Shown here: positions 46,180-54,952 of the stretch, piece by piece | How the letters are laid out: each line of letters begins with the position of its first letter | Numbering within the stretch: position 1 is the first letter of the stretch | DNA from: G963664835 sp965220775 | GTDB taxonomy: Bacteria > Chloroflexota > UBA6077 > FW602-bin22 > JBCLEL01 | Length of the DNA stretch: 64,000 nucleotides | Assembly: GCA_965220775.1 (NCBI GenBank) | Contig: OZ244845.1 | Coordinates: 2,294,001-2,358,000 of the forward strand | Direction: 5' to 3' | The notes under the pieces: model-generated | The model's database searches: none | What the model was told of the DNA's origin: nothing | The model's input: only the letters and a program-made list of their open reading frames with translations | Translations under genes and position numbers: made by a program

Positions 46180-46658
46180 GTCCAAAGAACCCAAGCAAGA
46201 AGCAAAAGATCAGGACTAAGGCGCTCTGCGTTTTCAGAAACGGCGATAAGATTTTGGTATACGAGCGATACGACCCTACGAAGGGAAAGCGGTTCTACCG
46301 TCCCATTGGGGGCGGGATCGACTTTGGGGAACTCAGCCGGGAGGCGATGGTGCGCGAAGTCAGGGAAGAGCTGAGCGCTGAGGTCACCGACCTGCGTTTT
46401 CTCGGGATCTTGGAGAACGTGTTCACGTACGTCGGCCGGCCCGGTCACGAGATTCTTTTGATGTATGACGCTCGGTTTGAGGATGAGTCGTTTTATGAGC
46501 GAGCGTCGCTGGAGGCATACGAAGAGAATGGCGAAAGACACTTCGAGGCGGAGTGGAAGTCGTTGGAGTACTTTCGGAGCGCCGGTTCACCACCTCTTTA
46601 TCCTAATGGCCTGCTCGAGCTACTGTCGAATGACCCTGGCGACCCATTTCGGGCGTGA
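46146..46658 (+). CDS. Nudix hydrolase
   Basis: 170 residues. The Nudix box is complete: GGIDFGELSREAMVREVREEL (about residues 55-75), fitting Gx5Ex7REUxEExGU, the Mg-binding loop that hydrolyses a nucleoside diphosphate linked to another group. Flanking strands RTKALCVFRNGDKILVYER and EILLMYDARF fit the fold. ATG at 46146 overlaps the GNAT gene; the domain starts about 20 residues later, so a start just downstream is possible. Its stop overlaps GTG at 46655, possibly coupling it to the next frame. Substrate unknown. Confidence 0.88.
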   Translation: MGRACSGVRQLSPKNPSKKQKIRTKALCVFRNGDKILVYERYDPTKGKRFYRPIGGGIDFGELSREAMVREVREELSAEVTDLRFLGILENVFTYVGRPGHEILLMYDARFEDESFYERASLEAYEENGERHFEAEWKSLEYFRSAGSPPLYPNGLLELLSNDPGDPFRA

Positions 46659-47808
46659 CTGAGACGTTGGATATCGCCAAGTATTCGGGCATCGGCCAAT
46701 TCGGTCGGGCCTACCGTTACCTAAATCAGATCAATATCATTTCGAGGGGTTCGAGGGGCCTAATTACACCCAGGTCCCTGACGCGCTCTTCGATGAGCTT
46801 CTCAGCGTCCTCATTGGGGCGGAACTCAAAGCGCTACTCTACATTGTCCGCCGCACCTACGGCTTTAAGCGAAATAGCGATCACATCTCATTTAATCAGT
46901 TTATACGGGGCATCAAAACCAAAGAAGGGCGTATTCTTGATAGAGGTTGCGGCATCCGGGATCGCACCACTCTGAGTAAGGCCTTGAAGTCCTTGGAGGC
47001 CAAGGGAATCGTAATAAGCGAGAAGGGGGTAGATAAGAAAGGGGACAATGTCACCACCCTGTACAGCTTGCGGTTCAAGGAAGGCGCTGAGGGGGTAGTA
47101 GGGAAATCATACCAGGGTAGTATGAAAAACCCACTACCGGTGGTAGGGAAACCATACCCACAAGAAACAGTATTACAAAAAACAGTAAGACAAGATAATT
47201 CGAATATTCGAAAGGCATCCAAAGATAAAAAAATTAGTCGAAAGAGGCCACAAGCGATCGAACCCGACAAATCGAGTGCTAATCCACTACTAGATGATTC
47301 AGACAATGTCACAGCTTTATCGAAGTCTGTGAGCACTTCCATGAGTATGGAAAAGGAGAACAGACAGATTGCGAGAGGCGAGTCCGATACTCTTGGCGGT
47401 TCCTCAGGGGATCTTGAGAGTGTAGGGGAGACTCTGAAACGACGGACGATACGGCCATCCGTCCAGGAGTACGACGAAGACCGGCAGGCGATCCTTGTCT
47501 TCATAGAAGACTTCGCAAGGCTGCTTAATGACCAGGCCCCTTTGAAGAGCTCAGTAACTCGGGCATACAACATCTTCAAGAAGTCAGGCCTGAGTCGGGA
47601 TTCATTCCTGCAGCAGATGTACCAGGCCAGGTCGATCACTCAGGAGAGGAGCGCTTCGATAAAAACGACCGCAGGCAGCACCGAGGGCTTGGGCCCTAGG
47701 AAGAACAAGATGGCTTACTTCTTCAGCGTGTTGGCCCACCTGGTGGGAGTGCAAGAAGCACAACGGCACTACGAAGCAGGTGAGGGGAGTAGAGTAGATA
47801 ACCGCTAG
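46655..47808 (+). pseudogene. Phage/plasmid replication protein (RepO-like winged helix), start in a different frame
   Basis: The frame from 46663 to 47808 is open and encodes, from about 46744, FEGFEGPNYTQVPDALFDE, LLYIVRRTYGFKRNSDHIS, RILDRGCGIRDRTTLS and ALKSLEAKGIVISEKG. This is the N-terminal winged-helix of phage replication protein O-type replisome organisers, followed by a charged Ser/Lys-rich linker and a short C-terminal domain. But this frame has no ATG, GTG or TTG before 46984, inside the domain. A GTG at 46655, overlapping the Nudix stop, opens another frame; one base lost or gained near the doubled TTCGAGGGG at 46741-46758 would join them. So it is a frameshifted gene, a sequencing error or a non-standard start. 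The middle is AT-rich relative to its surroundings. Confidence 0.66.
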
Positions 47809-48363
47809 GACTCTCAGAGGGCCACAGACAGATCGGTTATAGTGAAATGGCGTGAATGGTGGTTTAGACCGAAAACTGACGCTAGATGCGACCTGACAGC
47901 CCCACAGCCCTTTTTATAACACTTTTCCGACCAAAGAATTGTCCACCCAATAGTTTGTCACCTGCGTCGCCCGCCGTATGGCCTGGTTCATGGATCGAGA
48001 TGGTGATGAGGCCCGCTCTCGCTGCTCCGAAAATGTACCGAATCTCCACTAGCTGATGAACTACCCATCTCAACAGCTAGTTGGAAACAAGGGGGAAGGA
48101 AGGGCCCGACAGGAGCGGTGGGGGCCGACTGCCCAGGCGAGACATACGTCTCGTGGAAATCGCCGTGAAACGGCGAATGTGCCGTCGGCCCCCACCGCCG
48201 AAGCCCGCCGTGTCCGCACACGGAGCGTATTACCAAGATGAGACATCTTCCAATTACATGAGACCGTGTGCCCTCTGATAGACGGCGGGCAGAGGCCGCC
48301 CACTTGCCCGTAATGACCCCAGGTATCGGTACATTCTCATATCGGAATTACAGTGGCGAGCCA
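47809..48363. other. Non-coding region after the RepO-like gene
   Basis: 555 bp; short frames exist on both strands but follow the inverted repeats described below and are not genes. The main content is the hairpin cluster at 48048-48223. Confidence 0.55.
48048..48223. other. Compact cluster of nested inverted repeats (candidate structured RNA or DNA element)
   Basis: Four structures in 176 bp. (1) ACTAGCTG/CAGCTAGT, 8-bp arms at 48048-48055 and 48074-48081. (2) A perfect 15-bp stem GCGGTGGGGGCCGAC/GTCGGCCCCCACCGC at 48115-48129 and 48184-48198. Inside it, (3a) CGAGAC-ATAC-GTCTCG (48138-48153) and (3b) TCGCCGT-GAA-ACGGCGA (48160-48176), so the unit can fold as a three-way junction. (4) CCGTGT-CCGC-ACACGG at 48208-48223. 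All arms are perfect. This could be a structured RNA, a miniature palindromic mobile element, or a replication or transfer origin linked to the RepO-like gene. The strand is undetermined. Confidence 0.6.
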
Positions 48364-49152
48364 CTAGTCATCGAAGCGGACGCCTTGCAGCGCCGATGTG
48401 AGCCCGCCATCGACCAGGAACACTCCGCCGGTGCAAAAAGACGATTCGTCAGAGGCCAGAAACAGGACCAGCCGAGCGACCTCCTCCGGCTGGCCCACCC
48501 GACCGAGCATGTGAAGGTTGCCTACCTGACGCATTCCCTCCTCGACTTCCAGGTTGGCTTCTTCGAAGTAGACCCGCTGTATCGGTGTGTCGATCGCGCC
48601 CGGACAGATCGCATTGGCTCGGATATTGTGCTGGCCCAGATCGACGGCCATGTTCTTGGTCAGGGCGATGATTCCACCCTTGGCGGCTGCGTAGGACGCG
48701 ACCTTGCGCGTGGTAGCAAGTCCCTGCGCTGAAGCGGTGTTTACGATCGAGCCGCCTCCGCGATTCATCATGTAGGGTACGCAGTAGCGCGACACCAGAT
48801 AGAAGCTCTTGAGGTTCACCGCCAGCGTGCGGTCCCAGACATCCTCCGGCGTCTCCCAAACAGTGCCGAAGGTCTGGATGCCGACGTTATTGAATAGAAC
48901 ATCGACCCCGCCAAAGGCGTCCGCCGTTTCCTCGGCCAGCCGGCGGGCCTCGCTGTCGAGTGAGACGTCAGCCTCGACAAAGAGCGCCTTACCTCCCTGG
49001 CGCTGGATCTGGTCGACGGCCTCATTGGCCTTGGCCACATTGATGTCGCCGATTGCGACTGCCGCCCCCTCGGCGGCGAAGGCTTCAACCGCCGCCCGGC
49101 CGATGCCGGTGGCGCCGCCGGTGACAACCGCGACCTTGTCAGTGAAGCGCAT
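48364..49152 (-). CDS. Short-chain dehydrogenase/reductase (classical SDR)
   Basis: 262 residues. Classical SDR motifs: VVTGGATGIGRAA (TGxxxGxG cofactor site), DVSLDSEA with the acidic stop, NNVG, and the catalytic Ser...Tyr-x3-Lys in NTASAQGLATTRKVASYAAAKGG. ICPGAIDTPI and FLVDGGLTSAL complete the fold. It interconverts an alcohol and a ketone with NAD(P)(H). ATG at 49152 is preferred because GAGGAGAAGAGG precedes it; an upstream ATG six codons earlier is less likely. Substrate unknown; proximity to a GMC oxidoreductase and a sugar isomerase-like gene suggests sugar or polyol oxidation (inference). Confidence 0.91.
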   Translation of the reverse strand: MRFTDKVAVVTGGATGIGRAAVEAFAAEGAAVAIGDINVAKANEAVDQIQRQGGKALFVEADVSLDSEARRLAEETADAFGGVDVLFNNVGIQTFGTVWETPEDVWDRTLAVNLKSFYLVSRYCVPYMMNRGGGSIVNTASAQGLATTRKVASYAAAKGGIIALTKNMAVDLGQHNIRANAICPGAIDTPIQRVYFEEANLEVEEGMRQVGNLHMLGRVGQPEEVARLVLFLASDESSFCTGGVFLVDGGLTSALQGVRFDD

Positions 49153-49265
49153 ATCCTCTTCTCCTCGCATGATCCTCCATTATATATAGGGCCTCGTCCT
49201 TGTGTGTCAATCGTTCCAACTTATTCGAATTTGGGAGGGTTCGGACGCAAAATACCCTCACTCTG

Positions 49266-49284
49266 CCTCTCCCAGCGGGAGAGG
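49266..49284. repeat. REP-like hairpin CCTCTCCC/GGGAGAGG
   Basis: Perfect 8-bp stem (49266-49273 with 49277-49284) with loop AGC, preceded by ACCCTCACTCTG. This CTC-rich unit resembles a widespread intergenic hairpin family. No T-run follows. Confidence 0.6.
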
Positions 49285-49303
49285 GGACTCAAATCAGTGT
49301 TAA

Positions 49304-49441
49304 ATCATATTTGGCATCTACTTCACTATCTCGGGCAACAAGCGCCGCTTTTGGGACATTTCAAACGCCGAACGGGAGCTTGGCTTCGCCCCCAAAGACA
49401 ACGCGGAGGAATACGCCTCCGACCCAGCCCTGGCGCAGTGA
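49304..49441 (+). pseudogene. C-terminal fragment of NAD-dependent epimerase/dehydratase (extended SDR)
   Basis: A 45-codon open fragment ends at a TGA (49439-49441) and reads GIYFTISGNKRRFWDIS, then NAERELGFAPKDNAEEYA. Extended-SDR sugar epimerases and NAD-dependent dehydratases characteristically end with a WDIS-x-A-x-x-x-LGY/F-x-P-x-D-x-A-E-x-Y stretch (family knowledge). The Rossmann part is absent; upstream the frame is closed by a stop at 49301. This is the remnant of a gene deleted on its 5' side, on the strand opposite its neighbours. Confidence 0.68.
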
Positions 49442-49512
49442 CCGCCGGCTACTAGCGACGACCCATGCCGGAGGCGATTTACGGGGCAGGCCTGGAGACC
49501 ATCAATCGACGG

Positions 49513-51075
49513 CTATAGTCCCTCTTTGATGAGGTCTGCGATCATCTCGCCGATCGCCATAACCGTTGCATTCGTATTCCCCCGGACGCAGTCCGGCATG
49601 ATCGACGCGTCGGCGACCCTCAGACCGCCGATCCCGTGCACTCTTCCGTACTGGTCAACAACCGCAGTCGGATCCGTTGCCGGGCCCATCTTGCAGGTCC
49701 CTGAAGAGTGATGGCTCGTAACGACAGTGTCGCGCATCCATTGGTCCAAGGCTTGATCAGAAGCCAGGACTTCGTCCGACGGCGAGACTCGCGCTTCGAT
49801 GAAACGCTGGAATGCTGCCTGATCGCCAAGCGCCGCGGAAATGCGGACCGCTTCTCGCAGCCGTTGTCGATCGGCCTCAGATTCCAGATATCTGTAATTC
49901 AGACTTGGCTGCCTGTCGGGAACTTTCGACTCGAGGGAGAGTGTTCCCGATCCAAGGGCAAGATTCAAAACTACGGTAATCTTCACACCATACATTTCTT
50001 GCTCCCCGACGGCCCCAGCGCTTTCCATGGGGATGACGGAGCCATAGTAGAGACCAACATCATTCCTCAGCTCCGAGCCGCTCGCCGTGTATCGAAGTAT
50101 CACCTGCGCCTTGGGTGCGAGTGGATCTTGCTCAAACTCTGGTCGCGTCCTCCACAGTACCGTCACCTCAGGATGGTCCCGCAGGTTCTTCCCCACGCCT
50201 GGCAGGTCATTAACGAGGTCTACGTCGAAAGCATGGAGCTGTTCTGGGGGACCAACCCCAGACAGCAACAGGATATGCGGCGATCCAATTGCGCCGGCGC
50301 AGAGTATGGTCTCGTGTCCTAGCACCGAAAAAAGCTCGCCGCCGCTCTCAACTAGTACGCCTCTGGCGCGTTGGCCTTCGAATAACACTCGATGCGCTAG
50401 GCAGTTGGGACGGACCGTCAGGTTGGGCCGATGCCGGGCTGGGTTGATGTATCCGATCGCGGCACTCCAACGCATCCCCTCGAAACAGTTGCTGGCTACC
50501 GGGCCCACTCCAGATGAGTCCGGCCGGTTATGGTCGGGGCAACCCGGATAACCGGCCGCACGACACGCTTGGTAGAAGGCGGCCTGGTCGACATTCCACT
50601 GATCCGGCTTGAACTGCCTGACCTTGATCGGACCACCCTGGCCTCGATAGTCGTCTGCAAACTCTGAGTCTTCGACCTTATTGAGATAGGGCAGCAACTC
50701 GTCGAAGCTCCACCTGTCGTTGCCCGACGCCGCCCATCCGTTGTAGTCCTCCGGTACTCCGCGCAGCCATAACATGGCATTGATAGCGCTGGATCCCCCG
50801 ACGATCTTCCCCCTTGGAACCTCCATAGTGCGAGCTGTACCGGTCGGTCTCGCAACAAAGTTCCAGTTGTGCTTGCTGTCTGGCCCACGGGCCCTAGTCC
50901 ACAGATCAGGTGCACGGCCGAGGCCATACTTGATCTCCTCTGGCATCTCCTCCAGATTTGGATAGTCCGGCCCGGCCTCCAGGAGCAGAACGGAACGACT
51001 CGGGTCCTCGGACAGCCGGCTGGCGATGATAGCGCCGGCCGAGCCAGCCCCCACTACTATATGGTCGTATTCCAC
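49513..51075 (-). CDS. GMC-family FAD oxidoreductase
   Basis: 520 residues from a GTG at 51075, chosen because GAAAGGAGC precedes it and it yields YDHIVVGAGSAGAIIASRL directly at the N-terminus; the longer frame upstream adds 41 residues unlike the family. FAD ADP-binding motif GAGSAG; VPRGKIVGGSSAINAMLWLRG (GMC signature 1); GAIGSPHILLLSGVGP (signature 2); catalytic region VTSHHSSGTCKMG with the conserved His; C-terminal RVADASIMPDCVRGNTNATVMAIGE. It oxidises an alcohol (choline, glucose or related) using FAD. Substrate not readable. It may act with the sugar isomerase-like and SDR genes nearby. Confidence 0.92.
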   Translation of the reverse strand: MEYDHIVVGAGSAGAIIASRLSEDPSRSVLLLEAGPDYPNLEEMPEEIKYGLGRAPDLWTRARGPDSKHNWNFVARPTGTARTMEVPRGKIVGGSSAINAMLWLRGVPEDYNGWAASGNDRWSFDELLPYLNKVEDSEFADDYRGQGGPIKVRQFKPDQWNVDQAAFYQACRAAGYPGCPDHNRPDSSGVGPVASNCFEGMRWSAAIGYINPARHRPNLTVRPNCLAHRVLFEGQRARGVLVESGGELFSVLGHETILCAGAIGSPHILLLSGVGPPEQLHAFDVDLVNDLPGVGKNLRDHPEVTVLWRTRPEFEQDPLAPKAQVILRYTASGSELRNDVGLYYGSVIPMESAGAVGEQEMYGVKITVVLNLALGSGTLSLESKVPDRQPSLNYRYLESEADRQRLREAVRISAALGDQAAFQRFIEARVSPSDEVLASDQALDQWMRDTVVTSHHSSGTCKMGPATDPTAVVDQYGRVHGIGGLRVADASIMPDCVRGNTNATVMAIGEMIADLIKEGL

Positions 51076-51236
51076 GATGCTCCTTTCGACTGGTATGCCA
51101 TAACTGGAAGAAATGTCAAGGGCGGCCCAATCTCGCAACAATGGAGCGTGGTCGATCCATAGGCGTTCGTGGTCCGAGCACCTTAGAGCACTGGCCATAG
51201 CGGCTGCCCGCTACGATTCGCCGGTCAGGGAACGCG

Positions 51237-51779
51237 CTAGTCAGAGGATATCGAGTCCAGATTCACTTCAACGTAGGGAAGTGTGGGCAAAACCCGTCTC
51301 TGCTTCTTACCGAAATTGATGGTCTGCCATCCGTTCAGGCTTCGGAAGTGGTCATCGTCCCAGATGTTGAAGATGATGTACTCAGCCGGCACCCGTGCCT
51401 CTTCCCGCCTCATGCGCAGATAGGCCTGGTAGACCGAGTATCCGCCGACGCCGAAATTGCGAATGGGCTCGCCAAGATGGGCGGCAAGCCTCTCCTGCCA
51501 GGTCTCACCACCATTCACCTGGTCGCAATGTGTGAAGCTGTCTCCGTAGGTATTAATGCCACAGGGCTCGCCGGCGAAAGCTATCTGGCTTCGCGCGCTG
51601 TTCTCGTCGTAGCTGTAGGTACAGATGGACCCATCCATTCCGTCCTTCCGCCACCCTCCACTATGGACGTAGCCCAACTCGCTGTCGTATCTTGAGACTG
51701 AATACGACCTTCCCGCGAGCCAGTCGTCCACCTCCTGCGGTGTATATACGAGGCTAGCCAGATACTCTCGCCTGTCCAA
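51237..51779 (-). pseudogene. Truncated SGNH/GDSL hydrolase-like protein
   Basis: 180 residues from TTG at 51779. It shows block I (NTYGDSFTHCDQV, Ser nucleophile) near residue 80, a block II-like FGVGGYSVYQ with the oxyanion Gly, and IIFNIWDDDHF resembling block III. It stops about 30 residues later, before the block V Asp-x-x-His that completes the catalytic site; full-length relatives are about twice as long. I interpret it as the 5' half of a hydrolase gene truncated by deletion. It lies between the GMC oxidoreductase and the sugar isomerase-like gene on the same strand. Confidence 0.62.
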
Positions 51780-51903
51780 ACCTACCTACTCGGGCGTCCT
51801 CGTGAGCCCATTATGCTCGTCTCCCGACCTGGAACCCACCGCACCCGCTAGTCTCGCACCCATATTTCCTCTCCGATTATGCGTATGGTTACCTCCTGCT
51901 GAT

Positions 51904-52761
51904 TCACTTGGCCGGCTGAGCCTCAGCCCAGAGCCGGCTGACGTTCATAGCCGTCTCTTTCAGCGCTTCGCTTGGGTCTCCCATTGGCTCGCAAGCGAGG
52001 CCGAGAAAGCCATCGTAGCCGACCGCCTTCAGCGCGCCAAATGCCCGCTTGAAGTCGAAATGGCCGCGACCTGGCTGCCCACGGTTGTTTTCAGCTACGT
52101 GGACGTAACCGATGTGGCCAGCGGCTGCTTTGATGCTCACGGAGATGGCCGACTCCTCGATCGCCATATGGAAGAAATCAACCAGGACTTTAACCGCCGG
52201 GCTAGCCACGTCCTTACATACCTCTACTCCATGTTCCAAACGATTGAAATAGTAAGTATGGTAGCGGTTTAACGGTTCTACGAGAAGAATCACCTTGATC
52301 TGCTCGGCATGGGAAGCTAACTCCTTGATTTCAGGAATCAGAACCTCAGTCTGCCGCCTAATTGCTTCGACCTCGGCTGGCATGCCTTTGAAAGAGTTGC
52401 CGGGAGTTCCTGGCGGGGCCAGTCCGAGGTAGCCGACTAGCTCCCCAGCCGGAGGTTGGCCAAAGATGGGATGGACCAGGGCGCCATAGGCGCCGAGAGC
52501 CTTCGCGAGATCGAGCAGTTCGTGATTGCCCTGCATCCGGCGCTCCCTGGCCTCTTCGTCGGAGTCTAAGACGCTGAACAGCAGGTCAATCGTCCCGACT
52601 TTGACCGACCGGCTGGCGAATACCTTCACCAATTCGTCCAGCGAGACCTCGAGCGCCGGACCGTCCAGGTCTATGTAGTGGTGGCCGGACTTTTCCAGAA
52701 AAATTAGCTTGTCAGCTAAGGTGTCGCCCGGCACAATATTCCAGCGTGTTGATAGCTTCAT
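51904..52761 (-). CDS. Sugar phosphate isomerase/epimerase-like TIM barrel (AP endonuclease 2 family)
   Basis: 285 residues. TIM-barrel protein of the xylose-isomerase-like superfamily: VGTIDLLFSVLDSD, LAKALGAYGALVHP, ILLVEPLNRYHTYYFNRLEHG (metal-binding Glu), KVLVDFFHMAIEE (Asp and His), IGYVHVAENNRGQPGRGHFDF (His, then Asp), GLACEP. These give the usual Glu/Asp/His metal site. It likely isomerises or epimerises a sugar or inositol derivative. ATG at 52761 is chosen because AAGGAG lies 7 bases upstream; a TTG two codons earlier is unlikely. It lies beside fragments of other sugar-metabolism genes. Confidence 0.88.
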   Translation of the reverse strand: MKLSTRWNIVPGDTLADKLIFLEKSGHHYIDLDGPALEVSLDELVKVFASRSVKVGTIDLLFSVLDSDEEARERRMQGNHELLDLAKALGAYGALVHPIFGQPPAGELVGYLGLAPPGTPGNSFKGMPAEVEAIRRQTEVLIPEIKELASHAEQIKVILLVEPLNRYHTYYFNRLEHGVEVCKDVASPAVKVLVDFFHMAIEESAISVSIKAAAGHIGYVHVAENNRGQPGRGHFDFKRAFGALKAVGYDGFLGLACEPMGDPSEALKETAMNVSRLWAEAQPAK

Positions 52762-52767
52762 CGCCAA

Positions 52768-53302
52768 GCTCCTTCCTGTCTATTTGACGCAATTCGGCCA
52801 GCGCAGCCTCCTCGTCGGTCAGGGCCCAATGAAAATTGTCAGGTCAAAGCCGGTCTTGAGTAGATTGATGGCCATTTGACCGCCCATCTTGCCGCAGCCT
52901 ATGAAACCGACTTTCTTGATGGTCAATTTCGATTCTCCACAATTCTTCTCTTGAGTTCAGCCTGCTCGCACCTCATACCCCGCTAACTCTAACAAGTCCG
53001 CTTCTGAGTTGCAAGGCCTCATCCGCACCCCAAATCCACCGCCTAACTTATGATTGAGGCTTTCGTGGGCATGCAGCGAGTGTACAGGACCGTGTCGGAG
53101 CCGTCGGGGTAATTGGTAGGCCACTGCTTGGCGGTCTTGTAGGCGTTGGCGGCGTTGTCAAGCCGATTCGGGCTGTTCTCGGGCTGAGGTCGAAGACTCC
53201 GCAAGGTCGGAGATGCGCCAAGGCGTGCGAGATGGCATGGCTAGGACTGGGCGACTTGGCTGAGTCGCCTTCGAGTGATGATTAGTTGTAGTAAACGTCA
53301 GG
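52768..53302. other. Decayed intergenic region before the IS1380 transposase
   Basis: 535 bp. It contains the 35-codon beta-hydroxyacid dehydrogenase fragment (52819-52926) and, at about 53046-53200 on the minus strand, an open stretch with no recognisable family or start. The IS end should lie near 53250-53300 but I could not define its terminal repeat. Confidence 0.5.
52819..52926 (-). pseudogene. N-terminal fragment of 3-hydroxyisobutyrate/6-phosphogluconate dehydrogenase family
   Basis: From a TTG at 52926 with TGGAGA upstream, 35 codons read TIKKVGFIGCGKMGGQMAIN then LLKTGFDLTIF, followed after three codons by TGA. This is the GxGxMG NAD(P)-binding start of the beta-hydroxyacid dehydrogenase family, normally ~290 residues. 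The rest is gone; the junction lies 58 bp upstream of the isomerase start. A broken gene, probably part of the same former operon. Confidence 0.78.
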
Positions 53303-54853
53303 CTACGGTCGGGGTGGTGAGTGTGCCAGTGCCAGAATTCTACGGCGTGATCTGATCAAAAGGTAGTATGAGGGATGACCACGCCCTAGGCGGATGATCA
53401 GAGTCCGGGCATGACGCACCACCCGTCCGGCGAGGGTGATGATCCCAAAGCGCAGAGCCTTCAAGCGTTTGCTCACCCACTCACCGCCCAAAGCCAACTG
53501 CTTCAGCGCCGAGTTGAGGTTGAACGCCAACACCGCAATGGCCCACCAGGCAGCGTTGACTCCGAACTGCCCTGACGGCAGCCTGCCGCCAGCAAGGTCC
53601 TCTTTGAGCACCCCATGCACCTCCTCCCCCTTCCCGCATCTCTGACGATACCACCAGATCAACTCGTCTCCTGGAATACCACTCGCCTTGCGTAGTCTAC
53701 GACGATTGGTGACCACTCCTGTGACCTTGTACCATCCTCTATCCGGCATCTCCATGACGGGGATCGACAACTCCAACTGAGACTCCATTCCCGGCAGAGG
53801 CGGCTTGCGCAGTCGCTCCCTGATCGCTATGAAACGGTACTCGGGACTGTTCTTGGAGTGTCCTATCCAGTTGGGCACGAAGCACACCTCGGCCCACTGT
53901 TGCCCTGTCATCGCCTCGCAGGAGCCCACACTCCGTCTCAACTCATACCATTCCTCCTCCGCCACTTCACCGATCGCCCGCTTGAACTCCTCTGTAACGT
54001 CCACCCCCACGGCAAACTCGATCACCCCGAAGCGTTCGTCTCTGCCCTCCGCGCAATACTTCAGAAGCTCCCTCTGATACCCGGCCGTGTCTGACCTCAA
54101 CATCACCTCTTCTACTCCGGAAGGTATGTACCTCAACGACTCCCTCAGCACCCGAAGCTGCTGATAGCCCGCCGGTACATTGCCATCTCTAAACTCCGAG
54201 TGCACGATCTGATCGGCTTCGGCCCAGTAGGTGCTCAGCGGCTGATACGCCTTGTGCTTCTTGTAGCTGTAGAGCGCCTCCTGCTTGTGCGTCTCAACCA
54301 GCGTAGCGTCCATGTCCAGCGTTGCACCGGTATGCCGAGTATGGCTTTGCACGAAGCCCACCATCTCTGCGTTGACCCTCTTCAGACCATCCAAAGCTTC
54401 TGTCCCAGAGGGTATGAACGCCCTGTGCGGCTCACGCTTAGTCTCCTCCTCTTCGTCGTGGAACTTAGACAGATATCGGAACACCGCTGAGGACGACGGC
54501 ACACTCCGCCGACGCTCCTTGCGCCACCTTCGTGGTAAAGCCCGACGCTCCCTCTGGCGCATCCCCTGTGTCTCTGCTCTGCTCAACACCCGACCCAGAC
54601 CCTCGTCTTTCTCCAGTACACGGAGGTCCTCCACCGACTCTCCACCTGCCAGGTTCAGTAGTATTAACGAGGTGACCATCTGGCTGTCCGTCCAGCCCTG
54701 ACCACCTTCCCGAAGCCCCACGTGACGTCCCACTGACCCTCTCAGATCCGCGACCTGAAAGAGGTCCAGGTAGGTTGCCAGACCCGCGAGAGCCGTCATA
54801 CCGGTCGAATTCTTCTCCTCGGCGTACTGGAACGGCAAAGCTCCTTGCTGCAT
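53303..54853 (-). mobile_element. IS1380-family transposase
   Basis: 516 residues from the ATG at 54853 (a GTG at 54892 would add 13). DDE transposase of the IS1380 type: GATLDMDATLVETHKQEALY holds the first catalytic Asp, MLRSDTAGYQRELLKY the second, and YRQRCGKGEEVHGVLKEDL with GGRLPSGQFGVNAAWW the third acidic region and the diagnostic C-terminal block. The frame is intact, so the element may be active or recently active. The outer boundaries and target duplication were not resolved by eye. The ribosome site lies in a folded leader (54864-54932). Confidence 0.9.
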
Positions 54854-54863
54854 AATAGGTGCA

Positions 54864-54932
54864 CCTCGTTGGTGATGGATTATTGCTTTCACAAATCATC
54901 ATAGCCCGCTTTTACAGCGGGCTCCAACGAGG
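54864..54932 (-). promoter_or_regulatory. Folded transposase leader that can sequester the ribosome site
   Basis: On the minus strand CCTCGTTGG (54932-54924) pairs perfectly with CCAACGAGG (54872-54864), whose GAGG is the ribosome site for the ATG at 54853. Between them, abutting the first arm, is a second perfect stem AGCCCGCT/AGCGGGCT (54903-54910 with 54916-54923). A transcript entering from outside would fold and hide the site; one starting inside would not. This is a known transposase-protection strategy in other IS families. Confidence 0.65.
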
Positions 54933-54952
54933 TCTTACATTTCTTTAGGTGG

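Noticed and set aside
48056..48303. Several 60-80 codon frames on both strands
   Set aside because: They arise from the palindromic hairpin cluster, which is open in several frames at once, and have no ribosome site.
51076..51198. Upstream extension of the GMC oxidoreductase by 41 codons
   Set aside because: The GTG at 51075 has a GAAAGGAGC site and places the FAD motif at the N-terminus; the extension has no family similarity.
53046..53200. Protein-like open stretch on the minus strand (contains AYKTAKQWPTNYPDG)
   Set aside because: No start, no recognised family and only about 50 codons; it could be a gene remnant but cannot be supported.
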